From the NCBI GenBank assembly GCA_024222895.1, contig JAAEOR010000854.1, forward strand, positions 1 through 38,219: a stretch of DNA of 38,219 nt. The letters are read 5' to 3'. Positions within the stretch are counted from its first letter, which is position 1. Each line of letters opens with the position of its first letter. The position numbers and the translations under genes are program-made. The stretch comes from Hyphomicrobiales bacterium (GTDB lineage Bacteria; Pseudomonadota; Alphaproteobacteria; Rhizobiales; Kaistiaceae). The notes beneath the pieces were generated by a model. That model saw nothing but the letters and a program-made list of their open reading frames with translations. It did no database searches and was not told the origin of the DNA. Below, piece by piece: positions 7,136 to 16,347 of this stretch.

Positions 7136-8572
7136 TCAAGGCAGTGTGTATGCAGTTTTCACCGTGGTGAAGAACTCGGCTGCGTAGCGACCCTGCTCAC
7201 GTGGCCCATAGCTCGAACCCTTTCGGCCACCGAAGGAGACGTGGTAGTCGACACCGGCGGTCGGCAGGTTGACCATCACCATGCCGGCCTCCGAGTTCCG
7301 CTTGAAATGGGTCGCGTGTTTGAGACTGGTGGTGCACACGCCCGAGGTCAGTCCGAACTCGGTGTCATTGGCAACCGCCAGAGCCTCTTCGTAATCCTTG
7401 ACGCGAATGACACTCGCGACCGGCCCAAAAATCTCCTCGCGATTGATGCGCATGTCGGGCTTGGTGTCGGTGAACAGGGCAGGCTGCATGAAAAAGCCCG
7501 GCGTCTCCCGGTTCAGCCGGTCGCCGCCCCATCGCAACGTCGCCCCCTCGTCCTTGCCGATCCCCACATAGCTCTGGTTCTGGTCCAGCTGCGTCTGGTC
7601 GACCACCGGCCCGATATGGGTGCCCGACTTCAACGCGTCGTCAACCACCAGCGCCTGCATTCGCTCCGCCAGCGCATCGACGAAAGCGTCATGGATGCCG
7701 TCGGTGACCACCAGCCGGGACGAGGCGGTGCAGCGCTGCCCGGTGGAGAAGAAGGCGCCGTTGGCGGAGGCTTCAACGGCGACGCCGAGGTCGGCATCGT
7801 CGAGCACGACAAGCGGGTTCTTGCCGCCCATCTCAAGCTGGAACTTGCGCATGTGCTGGACCGACGCTTCGGCGACCCGCTTGCCGGTGGTGACCGACCC
7901 GGTGAAGGTGATTGCGGCGACATCCGGCGAATCGAGAATGGTCTGACCGACCACCGATCCGCGCCCCATGACGAGATTGAGCACACCTTCGGGCAGGCCG
8001 GCGCGGTTCAGGATGTCGACCAGCGCCCAACTGCACCCGGGCACAAGGTCGGCCGGCTTGATCACCACCGTATTACCGAAGCAAAGTGCCGGAGCGATCT
8101 TCCAGGCTGGAATGGCAATCGGGAAATTCCACGGCGTGATGATACCGACGACGCCAAGCGGCTCGCGGGTGACCTCGACCCCGATCCCCGGGCGAACGCT
8201 CGGAATCGTCTCCCCGGCCAAACGCAGGCATTCGCCGGCGAAGAAGTCGAAAATCTGCCCGGCCCGCACCGTCTCTCCGATCCCCTCGGCCAGGGTCTTG
8301 CCCTCTTCCTGGGCAAGCAGCTTCCCGAGCTCGGCGCGCCTGTCCATGATTTCATCGGAAGCGGTCTTGAGGATGTCATGCCGCTGCTGGATGCCGCTGC
8401 GTGACCAGGCGGGAAAGGCGTCTTTCGCAGCAGCGATCGCCGTCTTTGCGTCCTCGGCCGATGCACGGGCATAGTGCCCGACAATGTGGTCGGTGTTGGA
8501 CGGATTGACGTTTGGCGCAACTTCACCTTCACGCCATTCGCCACCGATATAATTCTTGTGCAGATCTTCCAT
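7136..8572 (-). CDS. Aldehyde dehydrogenase, probable 2-oxoglutarate semialdehyde dehydrogenase
   Basis: 478 residues of the NAD(P)-dependent aldehyde dehydrogenase superfamily. Visible active-site parts are TPWNFP with the oxyanion Asn149, FTGS in the Rossmann region, the general base Glu247 in QLEMGGKN, and the nucleophile Cys281 in STGQRCTASS. ATG 8572 is preferred over a TTG one codon earlier; GGAAGAG lies upstream. The sequence resembles 2,5-dioxopentanoate (2-oxoglutarate semialdehyde) dehydrogenases, and the gene order regulator - AraD1-type dehydratase - aldehyde dehydrogenase supports that role: oxidation of 2-oxoglutarate semialdehyde to 2-oxoglutarate. It is last in the leftward gene set, 48 bases after the dehydratase stop. 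A related semialdehyde substrate cannot be excluded from sequence alone. Confidence 0.85.
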   Translation of the reverse strand: MEDLHKNYIGGEWREGEVAPNVNPSNTDHIVGHYARASAEDAKTAIAAAKDAFPAWSRSGIQQRHDILKTASDEIMDRRAELGKLLAQEEGKTLAEGIGETVRAGQIFDFFAGECLRLAGETIPSVRPGIGVEVTREPLGVVGIITPWNFPIAIPAWKIAPALCFGNTVVIKPADLVPGCSWALVDILNRAGLPEGVLNLVMGRGSVVGQTILDSPDVAAITFTGSVTTGKRVAEASVQHMRKFQLEMGGKNPLVVLDDADLGVAVEASANGAFFSTGQRCTASSRLVVTDGIHDAFVDALAERMQALVVDDALKSGTHIGPVVDQTQLDQNQSYVGIGKDEGATLRWGGDRLNRETPGFFMQPALFTDTKPDMRINREEIFGPVASVIRVKDYEEALAVANDTEFGLTSGVCTTSLKHATHFKRNSEAGMVMVNLPTAGVDYHVSFGGRKGSSYGPREQGRYAAEFFTTVKTAYTLP

Positions 8573-8620
8573 CAATTCTCTTCCCGTTTGTGCGACCGTC
8601 GTCGACCGACGGCCGGATTC

Positions 8621-9613
8621 CTAAAGTGCCTCGATCCTGGTCTTCTCAGCCTTGGCCACCTCGAGCGGGTTGACCAGCGGCAGGCCGAACTCTTTGGCCT
8701 CGATCTCAAACACGTCCCCACGGCGGGTCTTGATACCAGAAGCGAAAGACAGGGTTGCAGTGCCGAAGCTGTGCACATGTACGTCGCCCGGCCGGCGGAA
8801 CCAAGGATACTTGAAGTGATGGGCCTCGAGATTGGCGATCGAGTGCGACATGTTTTCCTCGCCGGTGAGGAAAGGCTGATCGAAAAGCGTCTTCTTGCCG
8901 CGCCGGATGCGCGACGTACCACGGATATCCGCCGGCAAATCGCCGAGCAGGAGTTCCGGCCCGAACGAACACGGCCTCAGCTTCGAATGGGCGAGCCAAA
9001 GGTAGTTCTGGCGTTCTGTGACATGGTCGGAGAATTCGTTGAAGAGGACGAAGCCCACCCTGAACGGCGATCCATCCTTGCCGATGATGTAGACGCCGGC
9101 GACTTCGGGTTCTTCGCCGCCGTCTTCGGCAAAGGCCGGCGACACCAGCGGTGCACCGGGGTGGGCAACAAACGAGCCGTCGCCCTTGTAAAACCACTCC
9201 GGCTGCACGCCCTTGCGGCCGCGGCGCGGCTTACCGCCTTCCAGGCCAAGTTTGAACATGCGCATCGAATCGGTCAGCGATGCCTCATCCGCCTCGGCCA
9301 CCCTGGTATGCATGGCGTCTCGGGTCGCCGCCGAGCCCAGATGGGTAAGCCCGGTGCCCGTAACCAGCATGTGCGCCGGGTCGGGATGGGCAATCGGCGC
9401 GATAATGCGGCCAGCGGCCTGGAGTTTGGCCGGATCGACGCTCTTACCCCTCCCGGCGCGCTCGACGAGCTTCTCGATCGTGGTCTTCCTGGCGATTGCC
9501 GCCGCAGCCAGGTCATATACGCTGGCATAGCGATCGACCGTCCACGCGTTCTCGCCGTCCGTCGCGACAACCTGTCGGCCGCCGCGCCCTTTCTTCACCT
9601 GGATCAGGCGCAT
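8621..9613 (-). CDS. AraD1/GguC family protein (fumarylacetoacetate hydrolase fold), probable 2-keto-3-deoxy sugar acid dehydratase
   Basis: 330 residues from ATG 9613, which has AGGAGGAA about seven bases upstream; an earlier in-frame start at 9667 lacks such a site. The first 60 residues form the AraD1 N-terminal part, followed by an FAH-type core: MLVTGTGLTHLGSA, GGEEPEVAGVYIIGKDG with acidic metal ligands, GFVLFNEFSDHVTE, and the C-terminal GDVFEIEAKEFGLPLVNPL. Members of this family occur in non-phosphorylative pentose and uronate pathways. I infer dehydration of 2-keto-3-deoxypentonate to 2-oxoglutarate semialdehyde, the substrate of the next gene's product. It lies between the GntR regulator (64 bases upstream) and the aldehyde dehydrogenase, so it is probably co-transcribed with both. 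Confidence 0.82.
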   Translation of the reverse strand: MRLIQVKKGRGGRQVVATDGENAWTVDRYASVYDLAAAAIARKTTIEKLVERAGRGKSVDPAKLQAAGRIIAPIAHPDPAHMLVTGTGLTHLGSAATRDAMHTRVAEADEASLTDSMRMFKLGLEGGKPRRGRKGVQPEWFYKGDGSFVAHPGAPLVSPAFAEDGGEEPEVAGVYIIGKDGSPFRVGFVLFNEFSDHVTERQNYLWLAHSKLRPCSFGPELLLGDLPADIRGTSRIRRGKKTLFDQPFLTGEENMSHSIANLEAHHFKYPWFRRPGDVHVHSFGTATLSFASGIKTRRGDVFEIEAKEFGLPLVNPLEVAKAEKTRIEAL

Positions 9614-9677
9614 CCAAAATTCCTCCTCTGAAAACACTCGTGATTGCTTGCAAGATAGTTGCCCCAAAGGTCAACCA

Positions 9678-10424
9678 TCAGGGTGAATGCTCGGCCTTGT
9701 CGCGGTTAATCCAGATGGCGTCGAAGACATTGCCCTTGGAATTACGGAGCAGCCGGCGCATCGCCAGAAAGGCATCGTCCGGCTTCCGCTCGCGGACCGC
9801 GTCATAGACATCGCGATGCTGTACGATGGCATCGTCGCCCATGACCGTGCGCCAACCCATCGAGAAGGTGATCTCCAAGGTTGACTGAATCATCGCACCA
9901 ACCGAGCGCAGCATAGGGTTTCTCGATGCCTCGAGCAGCGTCATGTGAAACAGGATATCCGCCTTGACCTGCTCCGGCGTGGCGCGAACTTCGTTCTGAA
10001 TTCCGTCCATCGCGACGCCCAGCACCTCGATTTCGTCCCTGGTGGCCCGTTCTGCGGCCCTGGCCGCGGCCGCGGGCTCGATGATTTCCCGCATTTCGAA
10101 GAGGGAATGGATGAAGGACTCGCTCGGGTTCTGATCGATCTGCCAGTGCAATACGTCGGGATCGAGCATGTTCCAGTCGGATGTCGGCCGAACCCTCGTT
10201 CCGATCTTTGGCCGCGATACCGTGAGCCCTTTCGCTGACAGAAGGCGGATCGCTTCACGGACGGCGGTGCGCGACACTCCGAACTCTTCCTGGATCCTCG
10301 GCTCGATCGGCAGCGTCTGGCCAGGTTCGTAGACGCCGGAGACGATCCGTCGTCCGATGGTCCCGGCTACGATCTCCGACAAGCTTCCTTCCTGGCGTCG
10401 GTCCAGTCCGCTCCGTTTGGGCAA
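9678..10424 (-). CDS. GntR/FadR-subfamily transcriptional regulator (FCD domain)
   Basis: About 248 residues. The winged helix lies at about 15-80 (IVAGTIGRRIVSGVYEPGQTLP, FGVSRTAVREAIRLLSAKGLT, RPKIGTRV). An FCD ligand-binding domain follows (FEMREIIEPAAAARAAERAT, FHMTLLEASRNPML, HRDVYDAVRERKPDDAFLAMRRLL) with the Asp/His residues that usually bind a metal and a sugar acid. No ATG precedes the HTH. TTG 10424 has GGGAG six bases upstream and gives the usual short leader; TTG 10457 is the alternative. It is transcribed away from the IlvD-type dehydratase and leads the leftward genes, so it probably controls both arms and itself in response to a sugar acid intermediate. Confidence 0.85.
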   Translation of the reverse strand: MPKRSGLDRRQEGSLSEIVAGTIGRRIVSGVYEPGQTLPIEPRIQEEFGVSRTAVREAIRLLSAKGLTVSRPKIGTRVRPTSDWNMLDPDVLHWQIDQNPSESFIHSLFEMREIIEPAAAARAAERATRDEIEVLGVAMDGIQNEVRATPEQVKADILFHMTLLEASRNPMLRSVGAMIQSTLEITFSMGWRTVMGDDAIVQHRDVYDAVRERKPDDAFLAMRRLLRNSKGNVFDAIWINRDKAEHSP

Positions 10425-10500
10425 GGTTGTCTCCCGTTCGGCACCGCCCCGTCTCAAACGCGATGTCGCCAGTTCCGACTATTCTCTCATCGGAGATATA

Positions 10501-10508
10501 TCATACGA
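10501..10508. promoter_or_regulatory. Possible GntR operator half-site upstream of the regulator gene
   Basis: TCATACGA, part of ATATATCATACGAC, shares TCATA with the palindrome at 10641-10649 on the other side of the control region. On the minus strand it contains TATGAT, which could serve as a -10 box for the gntR operon, though no good -35 box is placed for it. Confidence 0.25.
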
Positions 10509-10611
10509 CTTTTCACGAGGTCTTTTCCAGAGTGGAGCCGCCTTGCCTCAGGTCGACTCGGCCTACCGATACAAGGGAAGGAACGATGCCGGGAGCCGGT
10601 ATGGAAGCGAC

Positions 10612-10649
10612 TTGTCTGAAAGCCGCGTTGGGGGTATTTTCATAGTATG
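10612..10649 (+). promoter_or_regulatory. Candidate promoter and operator of the IlvD-type dehydratase gene
   Basis: TTGTCT (10612-10617) and TATTTT (10635-10640) are 17 bases apart and make a plausible sigma-70 promoter. Directly after the -10 lies the palindrome CATAGTATG (10641-10649), where a bound repressor would block initiation. The 340-base divergent region 10425-10797 holds no gene, so the shared control sites must be in it. Confidence 0.4.
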
Positions 10650-10797
10650 TTTGACGGCTCGGCTCTGCCGTCCTTCCGGCCAAGCGCGGCGCGATCGGCA
10701 CCCTCGCCGCATCGACAATCCGCAAGCCAGGCGGTAGCTTTCGATGCTCCCGGCGCGCCTGGCTGGTCACATAACGCCGGACAACAGGAAGGCTGAA

Positions 10798-12594
10798 ATG
10801 CAAGACGACAAGAAATCCCGACTGCGCTCGAAGCTCTGGTTTGACAATCCGGAAAATCCCGGCATGACGGCGCTCTATCTGGAGCGCTACCTGAACTACG
10901 GGCTGACGCGTGAAGAATTGCAGTCGGGCAAGCCGATCATCGGGATCGCACAGACGGGTTCCGACCTGTCGCCGTGCAACCGCCATCACCTAGAACTGGC
11001 AACGCGGGTACGCTCCGGGATCACGGCAGCTGGCGGTCTCTGCATGGAGTTCCCCGTTCACCCGATCCAGGAAACAGGCAAGCGCCCGACCGCTGCGCTC
11101 GACCGAAACCTGGCCTATCTCGGCCTAGTCGAGTTGCTTTACGGCTATCCGCTCGACGGGGTGGTGTTGACCACCGGCTGCGACAAGACAACCCCCGCCT
11201 GCATCATGGCGGCGGCGACGGTCAATATCCCGGCGATCGTCCTGTCCGGCGGTCCAATGCTGAACGGCTGGTGGCACGGAGAACGCACGGGTTCGGGCAC
11301 GGTCGTGTGGAATGCCCGCGAACAGCTCGCGGCCGGCGAAATCGACTACGAAGAATTCATCGACATCGTCGCATCGTCGGCTCCGTCCGTCGGCCACTGC
11401 AATACGATGGGTACGGCGACCACGATGAACTCGGTTGCCGAGGCTCTCGGCATGAGCCTGCCGGGTTGCGCGGCGATCCCCGCCCCCTATCGCGAGCGCG
11501 GCCAGATCGCCTACGAGACCGGTAAACGCGCTGTCGAAATGGTGTGGGAGGACCTCAAGCCTTCCGATATCCTCAGCCGCGAGGCATTCGAGAATGCCAT
11601 CATCGTCAACTCGGCAATCGGCGGCTCGACCAATGCGCCGATTCACGTCAACGCCATCGCCCGCCATGTCGGTGTGCCACTCGACATCCAGGACTGGGAA
11701 ACAATCGGCCACAAGATCCCGTTGCTGGTGAACCTGCAACCGGCCGGCAAGTATCTTGGTGAAGAATACCACCGGGCCGGCGGCGTACCGGCGGTCGTCG
11801 GCGAACTGATGCGCCACGGCCTCATTCGTGAAAACGCCGTGACCGCCAATGGCAAGACCATTGGTGAGAACTGCGCCGGGCGGGTGTCCGAGGACCCCGA
11901 GGTCATCCTGCCCTTCGACAAGCCGCTGATGCCCGACGCCGGCTTCATTATCCTGCGCGGCAATCTGTTCGACTCGGCCGTCATGAAGACCAGCGTCATT
12001 TCCGACGAATTCCGCAACCGCTATCTCTCCGATCCGCAGAGTCCCAATGCGTTTGAGGGGCGCGCCGTCGTCTTCGAAGGGCCGGAGGACTATCACGCGC
12101 GGATCGACGACTCGCAGCTCGAAATCGACGAGAACTGCATGCTGTTTATTCGCGGCACCGGTCCGATCGGCTATCCGGGCGGCGCCGAGGTGGTGAACAT
12201 GCAGCCACCGGCCGCGCTGATCAAACGGGGCATCCACGCCCTGCCCTGCATAGGCGACGGCCGGCAGTCGGGGACATCCGGGTCGCCGTCCATCCTGAAC
12301 GCCTCACCGGAAGCCGCTGCGGGCGGCGGCCTGGCGCTGCTGAAGACCGGTGATCGAGTGCGGATCGACCTCAACAAGGGTGAAGCCAACATCCTGATCG
12401 CCGCCGACGAGCTCGACCAGCGACGGTCGGCCCTGGCGGCACAGGGCGGGTTCCCGATTCCGCAGCATCAGACCCCCTGGCAGGAGATCCAGCGCGGCAT
12501 CGTCGACCAGTTTTCCGAAGGCATGGTGTTGAAACCGGCGGTGAAGTATCAGGACGTCGCCCGTGTTATGGGCGTTCCCCGCGACAATCACTGA
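10798..12594 (+). CDS. IlvD/Edd family dehydratase, probable L-arabinonate (pentonate) dehydratase
   Basis: 598 residues from ATG 10798, with AGGAAGG six bases upstream; an in-frame start 54 bases earlier lacks a site. The iron-sulfur ligands expected for the family are present: Cys60 (SPCNRHH), Cys128 ([11 protein letters not shown]) and Cys201 ([13 protein letters not shown]). These positions are within one residue of those I recall for Rhizobium L-arabinonate dehydratase, which binds a [2Fe-2S] cluster. The C-terminal [22 protein letters not shown] is the conserved substrate-side loop. The enzyme removes water from an aldonic acid to give a 2-keto-3-deoxy acid, which the AraD1-type dehydratase and aldehyde dehydrogenase at 7136-9613 could take on to 2-oxoglutarate. 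L-arabinonate is the best guess; D-fuconate or D-xylonate are alternatives. Confidence 0.88.
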   Translation: MQDDKKSRLRSKLWFDNPENPGMTALYLERYLNYGLTREELQSGKPIIGIAQTGSDLSPCNRHHLELATRVRSGITAAGGLCMEFPVHPIQETGKRPTAALDRNLAYLGLVELLYGYPLDGVVLTTGCDKTTPACIMAAATVNIPAIVLSGGPMLNGWWHGERTGSGTVVWNAREQLAAGEIDYEEFIDIVASSAPSVGHCNTMGTATTMNSVAEALGMSLPGCAAIPAPYRERGQIAYETGKRAVEMVWEDLKPSDILSREAFENAIIVNSAIGGSTNAPIHVNAIARHVGVPLDIQDWETIGHKIPLLVNLQPAGKYLGEEYHRAGGVPAVVGELMRHGLIRENAVTANGKTIGENCAGRVSEDPEVILPFDKPLMPDAGFIILRGNLFDSAVMKTSVISDEFRNRYLSDPQSPNAFEGRAVVFEGPEDYHARIDDSQLEIDENCMLFIRGTGPIGYPGGAEVVNMQPPAALIKRGIHALPCIGDGRQSGTSGSPSILNASPEAAAGGGLALLKTGDRVRIDLNKGEANILIAADELDQRRSALAAQGGFPIPQHQTPWQEIQRGIVDQFSEGMVLKPAVKYQDVARVMGVPRDNH

Positions 12595-12624
12595 ACCGGG
12601 CACTGAACCGAAGGCACTCGGCCA

Positions 12625-12652
12625 GGCTCCGCATCCTAGTGCGTGCGGAGCC
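12625..12652. terminator. Hairpin between convergent genes, overlapping the end of the Sel1 gene
   Basis: GGCTCCGCA (12625-12633) pairs perfectly with TGCGGAGCC (12644-12652). The stop codon of the minus-strand Sel1 gene (12636-12638) lies in the loop and its last codons form one arm. It can act on transcripts from either side, but there is no T run, so intrinsic termination is uncertain. Confidence 0.45.
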
Positions 12653-12905
12653 ACTCCCGCGCGGCGCGCTGGGCTATGGCGATCTCCATCGCGGATAGAT
12701 CCTCAGCGATCTGCTGCCGGTGGTAGGCGGCCTCGGGGTTGCCGCGCTGCGCAGCGAGGTTGAACCACTTATGCGCGGCCACGAGATCCGGTTCACCGGA
12801 GCGACCGGTCGCGGACATGATGCCCAGATCGAACAACCCGTCGGCATTGGGCTGACTTTCGGCCATACCGCCTGTTTCCGTGGCTCCCGGATCAAATCGC
12901 GCCAT
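12636..12905 (-). CDS. Small Sel1-repeat protein
   Basis: 89 residues. The segment LFDLGIMSATGRSGEPDLVAAHKWFNLAAQRGNPEA fits one and a half Sel1-type helical repeats, a TPR-like adaptor fold (Leu/Ala pattern with AHKWFNLAA). The C-terminal AMEIAIAQRAAREWL is a charged helix common to short alphaproteobacterial members. GGGGAG lies about ten bases upstream of the ATG. There is no signal peptide, so it is probably cytoplasmic and may mediate protein contacts; no partner can be named. The gene stands alone, convergent with the dehydratase gene. Confidence 0.8.
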   Translation of the reverse strand: MARFDPGATETGGMAESQPNADGLFDLGIMSATGRSGEPDLVAAHKWFNLAAQRGNPEAAYHRQQIAEDLSAMEIAIAQRAAREWLRTH

Positions 12906-13195
12906 TGTCGAAACTCCCCATCGCGTCAGTCGAGAAAGAAGCGGGTTTTGTTTGACGCCTCCCCGTTCATCCTTTCTCGCGACCGAGTTTCACCCTGAAG
13001 CCTGAAGAGCTTCCTAAAATTCGAACTTAATTTTATTCAAACGAGGGAACCTCATTGTCTTAACCAACATGCATCTCGACCGCGGACTCCCGAGCGTTCC
13101 GCCGAGGTCCGAGTTTGCGGCGAGCGCGCGGCCGAAACCGGTCATTTACCACGATATCAACGAAAACCGCCTTGGGCAGATCTTCCGCGAACGGG
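12906..13195. other. Intergenic region, no gene seen
   Basis: The left third must hold the promoter of the Sel1 gene. An AT-rich patch at 13015-13040 includes a TTCGAA palindrome. The frame downstream of the glutathione transferase stop shows no recognisable domain, and no strong terminator is visible. Confidence 0.4.
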
Positions 13196-13852
13196 CTATA
13201 CGTCGCTCGGTCGGGGCTTGACGGCCAAGCCACGTTGTACGGCAGGCCTCGCGCCGATGGCATCGAACCAGCGTCGCACTGACGGATAATCGTCGAGATC
13301 GATGCGGTGCCGGTTAAAGCGCAAAGCCCAGCCAAAGAGTGCGATATCGGCGATCGAATAGTCGTCGGCGATGTATTCCCGCCCAGCAAGACGCCGATCG
13401 AGGACTTCATAGAGGCGTTCCGCGATCTTCCGATATCGTTCGATTGCGTAGGGAATCTCCTCCGGCGCGGCGAGATTGAAGTGATGCGCCTGGCCAAGGA
13501 AGGGGCCGAAGCTCCCCATTTGGAACATCAGCCATTCCTCCACCATCGTCCGCGCCCGTTCATCGGCTTGCGGATAAAACTTCCCGAACTTGCGGGCGAG
13601 GTAGAGTAACACAGCCCCCGACTCGAACACGGTGATCGGGGCATCGCCGGGACCCTCGGGGTCACGGATTGCCGGTATCTGGTGGTTTGGCGAGACTGTC
13701 TCGTAGTCCGGGGTCCACTGCTCGTCCTTGCCGATGTCGATGAATGTCACCGTGTAAGGAACCGCCAACTCCTCCAGCATGATCGTCGCCTTCCATCCGT
13801 TCGGCGTCGTCCAGTAGAAGAGTTCGATCGGTTGGCTTTGGGTGACTTGCAT
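13196..13852 (-). CDS. Glutathione S-transferase family protein (YghU/YfcG-like)
   Basis: 218 residues. The N-terminal thioredoxin fold (about 9-90) has the TTPNGWKATIMLEELAVPY opening of the nu-class/Ure2-like group, where Thr/Asn take the place of the classical Tyr/Ser. The cis-Pro site HQIPAIRDPEG and the gamma-Glu-binding FESGAVLLYLA follow. The helical C-terminal domain (about 100-215) contains the conserved YSIADIALFGW. E. coli members act as disulfide-bond oxidoreductases or organic peroxide reductases using glutathione; the substrate here is unknown. It is the same direction as, and ten bases after, the EamA transporter gene, so the two may be co-transcribed. Confidence 0.88.
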   Translation of the reverse strand: MQVTQSQPIELFYWTTPNGWKATIMLEELAVPYTVTFIDIGKDEQWTPDYETVSPNHQIPAIRDPEGPGDAPITVFESGAVLLYLARKFGKFYPQADERARTMVEEWLMFQMGSFGPFLGQAHHFNLAAPEEIPYAIERYRKIAERLYEVLDRRLAGREYIADDYSIADIALFGWALRFNRHRIDLDDYPSVRRWFDAIGARPAVQRGLAVKPRPSDV

Positions 13853-13862
13853 TGTCGGTCAT

Positions 13863-14828
13863 CTAGTGGGCAGGAGTGTCGACATGTCCGGGCTTGCGAG
13901 CAGAAACGACGACGACTCCAAGGATGACCAAACCGGCACCAACGAAGTGATACCACTCGATCGCCTCACCGAGGATCAGCCAGGCCAGAATCGCGGTGAA
14001 GATCATCTGCGTGTAGAGAAGCACACCAGCGCGAGACGCGCCGAGAACATCGATGCTCCAGTTGAGCATCAGATACATCAGCGCGCCACCGGGAATGACA
14101 ATATAGGCGAGCGCCAGATAACCGGCCCGATTCAGGTTTTCGTGCTCTCCGTTCCAGATCTCCCACAGCGCGAAGGGCAGCGTCGCAAGGAAACCGCCGG
14201 CAAGCAGGATCGTCAGCAGCGGCAGGCGACCGAGTGAAAACTTCGCTCTCTTGATCAGGACCGAATAGCCGGCAAACAGGATGGCGCCAAGCAGCACAAT
14301 GAGGTCACCTGCCTCTACATCCAGTCCGATCAGCGCATCCAGACTTCCTTTGACCGCGACGAATACAATCCCGCCGAAAGCGATCAGCGACCCCAGGACC
14401 TGCCAGACGCCCATCTCTTCGCGCAGAACGAAGTGCGCGAGGACCAGAGTCAGAATTGGAGCAATCGCGAAGACGATGCCGGCGTTGACGGCAGTGGTAT
14501 GACCGAGCGCCAAGAAGAGGAGACCTTGCGTGAGACCGAGGCCAATCCCACCAACAATCAAGACATGAATGCCGTGTTTCGACAGAAACGCCCTCATCTC
14601 CCCATAGTGCCGGTGAACCAGAGGCAGCAGCAGCGCTGAAGCGAGGAGAACGCGCACGCATACGAACATAAAGGGAGGCATTTCACTGCCGCCCAGCTTG
14701 ACCGCAACGAAGACGCCGCCGGCAAGGAGCCAGGTCAACAGGCCGGTCGCGTAACCGAGGATCTCCGACCCGTCGGAGATCGCCTTGTCATTGTTGGCGT
14801 GAGCAATGGCTGTGAGCTGAAATGGCAT
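13863..14828 (-). CDS. EamA-family (DMT superfamily) transporter
   Basis: 321 residues, almost wholly hydrophobic, with two EamA repeats of about five helices each (first around 25-155, second around 170-305). Typical segments are GLLTWLLAGGVFVAVKLGG, LFLALGHTTAVNAGIVFAIAPILTLVLA and VLLYTQMIFTAILAWLILGEAIEWYHFVGAGLVILGVV. GAAGG stands five bases before the ATG at 14828. Such proteins are inner-membrane exporters of amino acids or other metabolites; the substrate cannot be read from sequence. It lies between gatB (40 bases upstream) and the glutathione transferase gene and may be transcribed with them. Confidence 0.88.
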   Translation of the reverse strand: MPFQLTAIAHANNDKAISDGSEILGYATGLLTWLLAGGVFVAVKLGGSEMPPFMFVCVRVLLASALLLPLVHRHYGEMRAFLSKHGIHVLIVGGIGLGLTQGLLFLALGHTTAVNAGIVFAIAPILTLVLAHFVLREEMGVWQVLGSLIAFGGIVFVAVKGSLDALIGLDVEAGDLIVLLGAILFAGYSVLIKRAKFSLGRLPLLTILLAGGFLATLPFALWEIWNGEHENLNRAGYLALAYIVIPGGALMYLMLNWSIDVLGASRAGVLLYTQMIFTAILAWLILGEAIEWYHFVGAGLVILGVVVVSARKPGHVDTPAH

Positions 14829-14868
14829 TGTTACCTTCTTTTCCTGGAGGATTGCCGGCTAGAGGCGG

Positions 14869-16347
14869 CTAAAGGCCGAGCTTCTCCTTGAGCAACGCAT
14901 TGACTGCCTGGGGATTGGCCTTGCCCTGGCTGGCCTTCATCACCTGGCCGACAAACCAACCCAGCATGTTTGGTTTCTCCTTGACCGCCACAGCCTTATC
15001 GGGATTGGCAGCGATGATCTCGTCGACCAGCGCCTCGATCGCGCCGGTGTCGGTGACCTGTTTCATGCCACGCTCTTCGACGATCGCGCGCGGATCACCA
15101 CCGGACTCCCAGACAATCTCGAACAGGTCCTTGGCGATCTTGCCCGATATGGTGCCCTCGCCGATCATGTCGATGATGGAACCAAGCTGATCGGCTGCCA
15201 TCGGACTGTCGGCAATTTGCTTGTCTTCCCGGTTCAGCCGGCCGGCAAGTTCGTTGATCACCCAGTTTGCGGCGAGCTTGGCATCACGGCCGGTCGCCAC
15301 CGCCTCGAAATAGTCTGCGTTCGGCTTCTCGGCGATCAGGACATTGGCGTCGTCGGCGCTCAGGCCGAACGTCTCGATGAAACGCCTTCTTTTGACATCC
15401 GGCAGTTCGGGCAGCGCCGCCGCCAGGGCATCGACATAGGCCTGATCGAACGAAAGCGGCAACAGATCGGGATCGGGGAAGTACCGATAGTCATGCGCCT
15501 CCTCTTTGGAGCGCATCGAGCGGGTCTCGCCCCGCCCCGGGTCGAACAATCGGGTTTCCTGTTCGATTTCCCCTCCGTCCTCGATCACGCCAATCTGGCG
15601 GCGCGCTTCCGACTCGATGGCCTGACCGACGAACCGAATCGAGTTGACGTTCTTGATTTCGCACCGGGTCCCCAATGGCTCGCCCGGGCGACGAACCGAT
15701 ATGTTGACGTCGGCGCGCAGGCTTCCCTTCTCCATGTCGCCGTCGCAGGTCCCGAGATAGCGCAGGATCGAGCGCAACTTTGTGAGAAACGTCCGTGCCT
15801 CCTCGGCCGACCGCAGATCGGGGCGTGAAACGATTTCCATCAGCGCCACGCCCGAGCGATTGAGGTCGACCAGGCTCATTGTCGCGTGCCGATCGTGGAT
15901 CGACTTACCGGCGTCCTGTTCCAGATGCAGCCGCTCGATGCCGACCGCCACCATTTCGCCATCGGCAAGATCGACCGTCACGACGCCTTCACCGACGATC
16001 GGCTGTTTGTACTGAGAGATCTGATAGCCCTGCGGCAGGTCCGGATAGAAGTAGTTCTTCCTGTCGAACACACTGGTCAGCTTAATCTCCGCCCTTAGAC
16101 CAAGGCCGGTTCGCACCGCCTGGGCCACGCATTCGGTGTTGATCACCGGGAGCATGCCCGGCATTGCCGCGTCGACCAGGCTGACGTGAGAATTGGGCGT
16201 ACCGCCGAACTCGGTCGGCGCACCGGAAAACAGCTTCGCTTCGGAGGCCACCTGAGCATGAACTTCCATGCCGATAATGACCTCCCAGTCGCCGGTTGCC
16301 CCCTTGACGCATTTGGCAGCATCGGCCGAACGAGTCGTCACATGCAT
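14869..16347 (-). CDS. gatB: Aspartyl/glutamyl-tRNA(Asn/Gln) amidotransferase subunit B
   Basis: 492 residues, full family length. The family opening [27 protein letters not shown] and the signature [20 protein letters not shown] are present, as are zinc/kinase-domain segments ([36 protein letters not shown]) and the C-terminal tRNA-binding YqeY-like tail ([17 protein letters not shown]-like). GatB phosphorylates the Glu or Asp on mischarged tRNA and, with GatA and GatC, converts it to Gln or Asn. GatA and GatC, often adjacent in alphaproteobacteria, are not in this window; upstream is 400 bases without a gene. The ATG at 16347 has TGAGG upstream. Confidence 0.95.
   Translation of the reverse strand: MHVTTRSADAAKCVKGATGDWEVIIGMEVHAQVASEAKLFSGAPTEFGGTPNSHVSLVDAAMPGMLPVINTECVAQAVRTGLGLRAEIKLTSVFDRKNYFYPDLPQGYQISQYKQPIVGEGVVTVDLADGEMVAVGIERLHLEQDAGKSIHDRHATMSLVDLNRSGVALMEIVSRPDLRSAEEARTFLTKLRSILRYLGTCDGDMEKGSLRADVNISVRRPGEPLGTRCEIKNVNSIRFVGQAIESEARRQIGVIEDGGEIEQETRLFDPGRGETRSMRSKEEAHDYRYFPDPDLLPLSFDQAYVDALAAALPELPDVKRRRFIETFGLSADDANVLIAEKPNADYFEAVATGRDAKLAANWVINELAGRLNREDKQIADSPMAADQLGSIIDMIGEGTISGKIAKDLFEIVWESGGDPRAIVEERGMKQVTDTGAIEALVDEIIAANPDKAVAVKEKPNMLGWFVGQVMKASQGKANPQAVNALLKEKLGL

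Noticed and set aside
7241-9631. Two long plus-strand frames opposite the aldehyde dehydrogenase and AraD1 genes
   Set aside because: They mirror well-conserved minus-strand genes and encode Arg/Gly-rich sequence without domains.
11125-12237. 370-codon minus-strand frame inside the IlvD-type dehydratase gene
   Set aside because: The plus strand carries all the family motifs, including three cluster cysteines; the other strand shows nothing.
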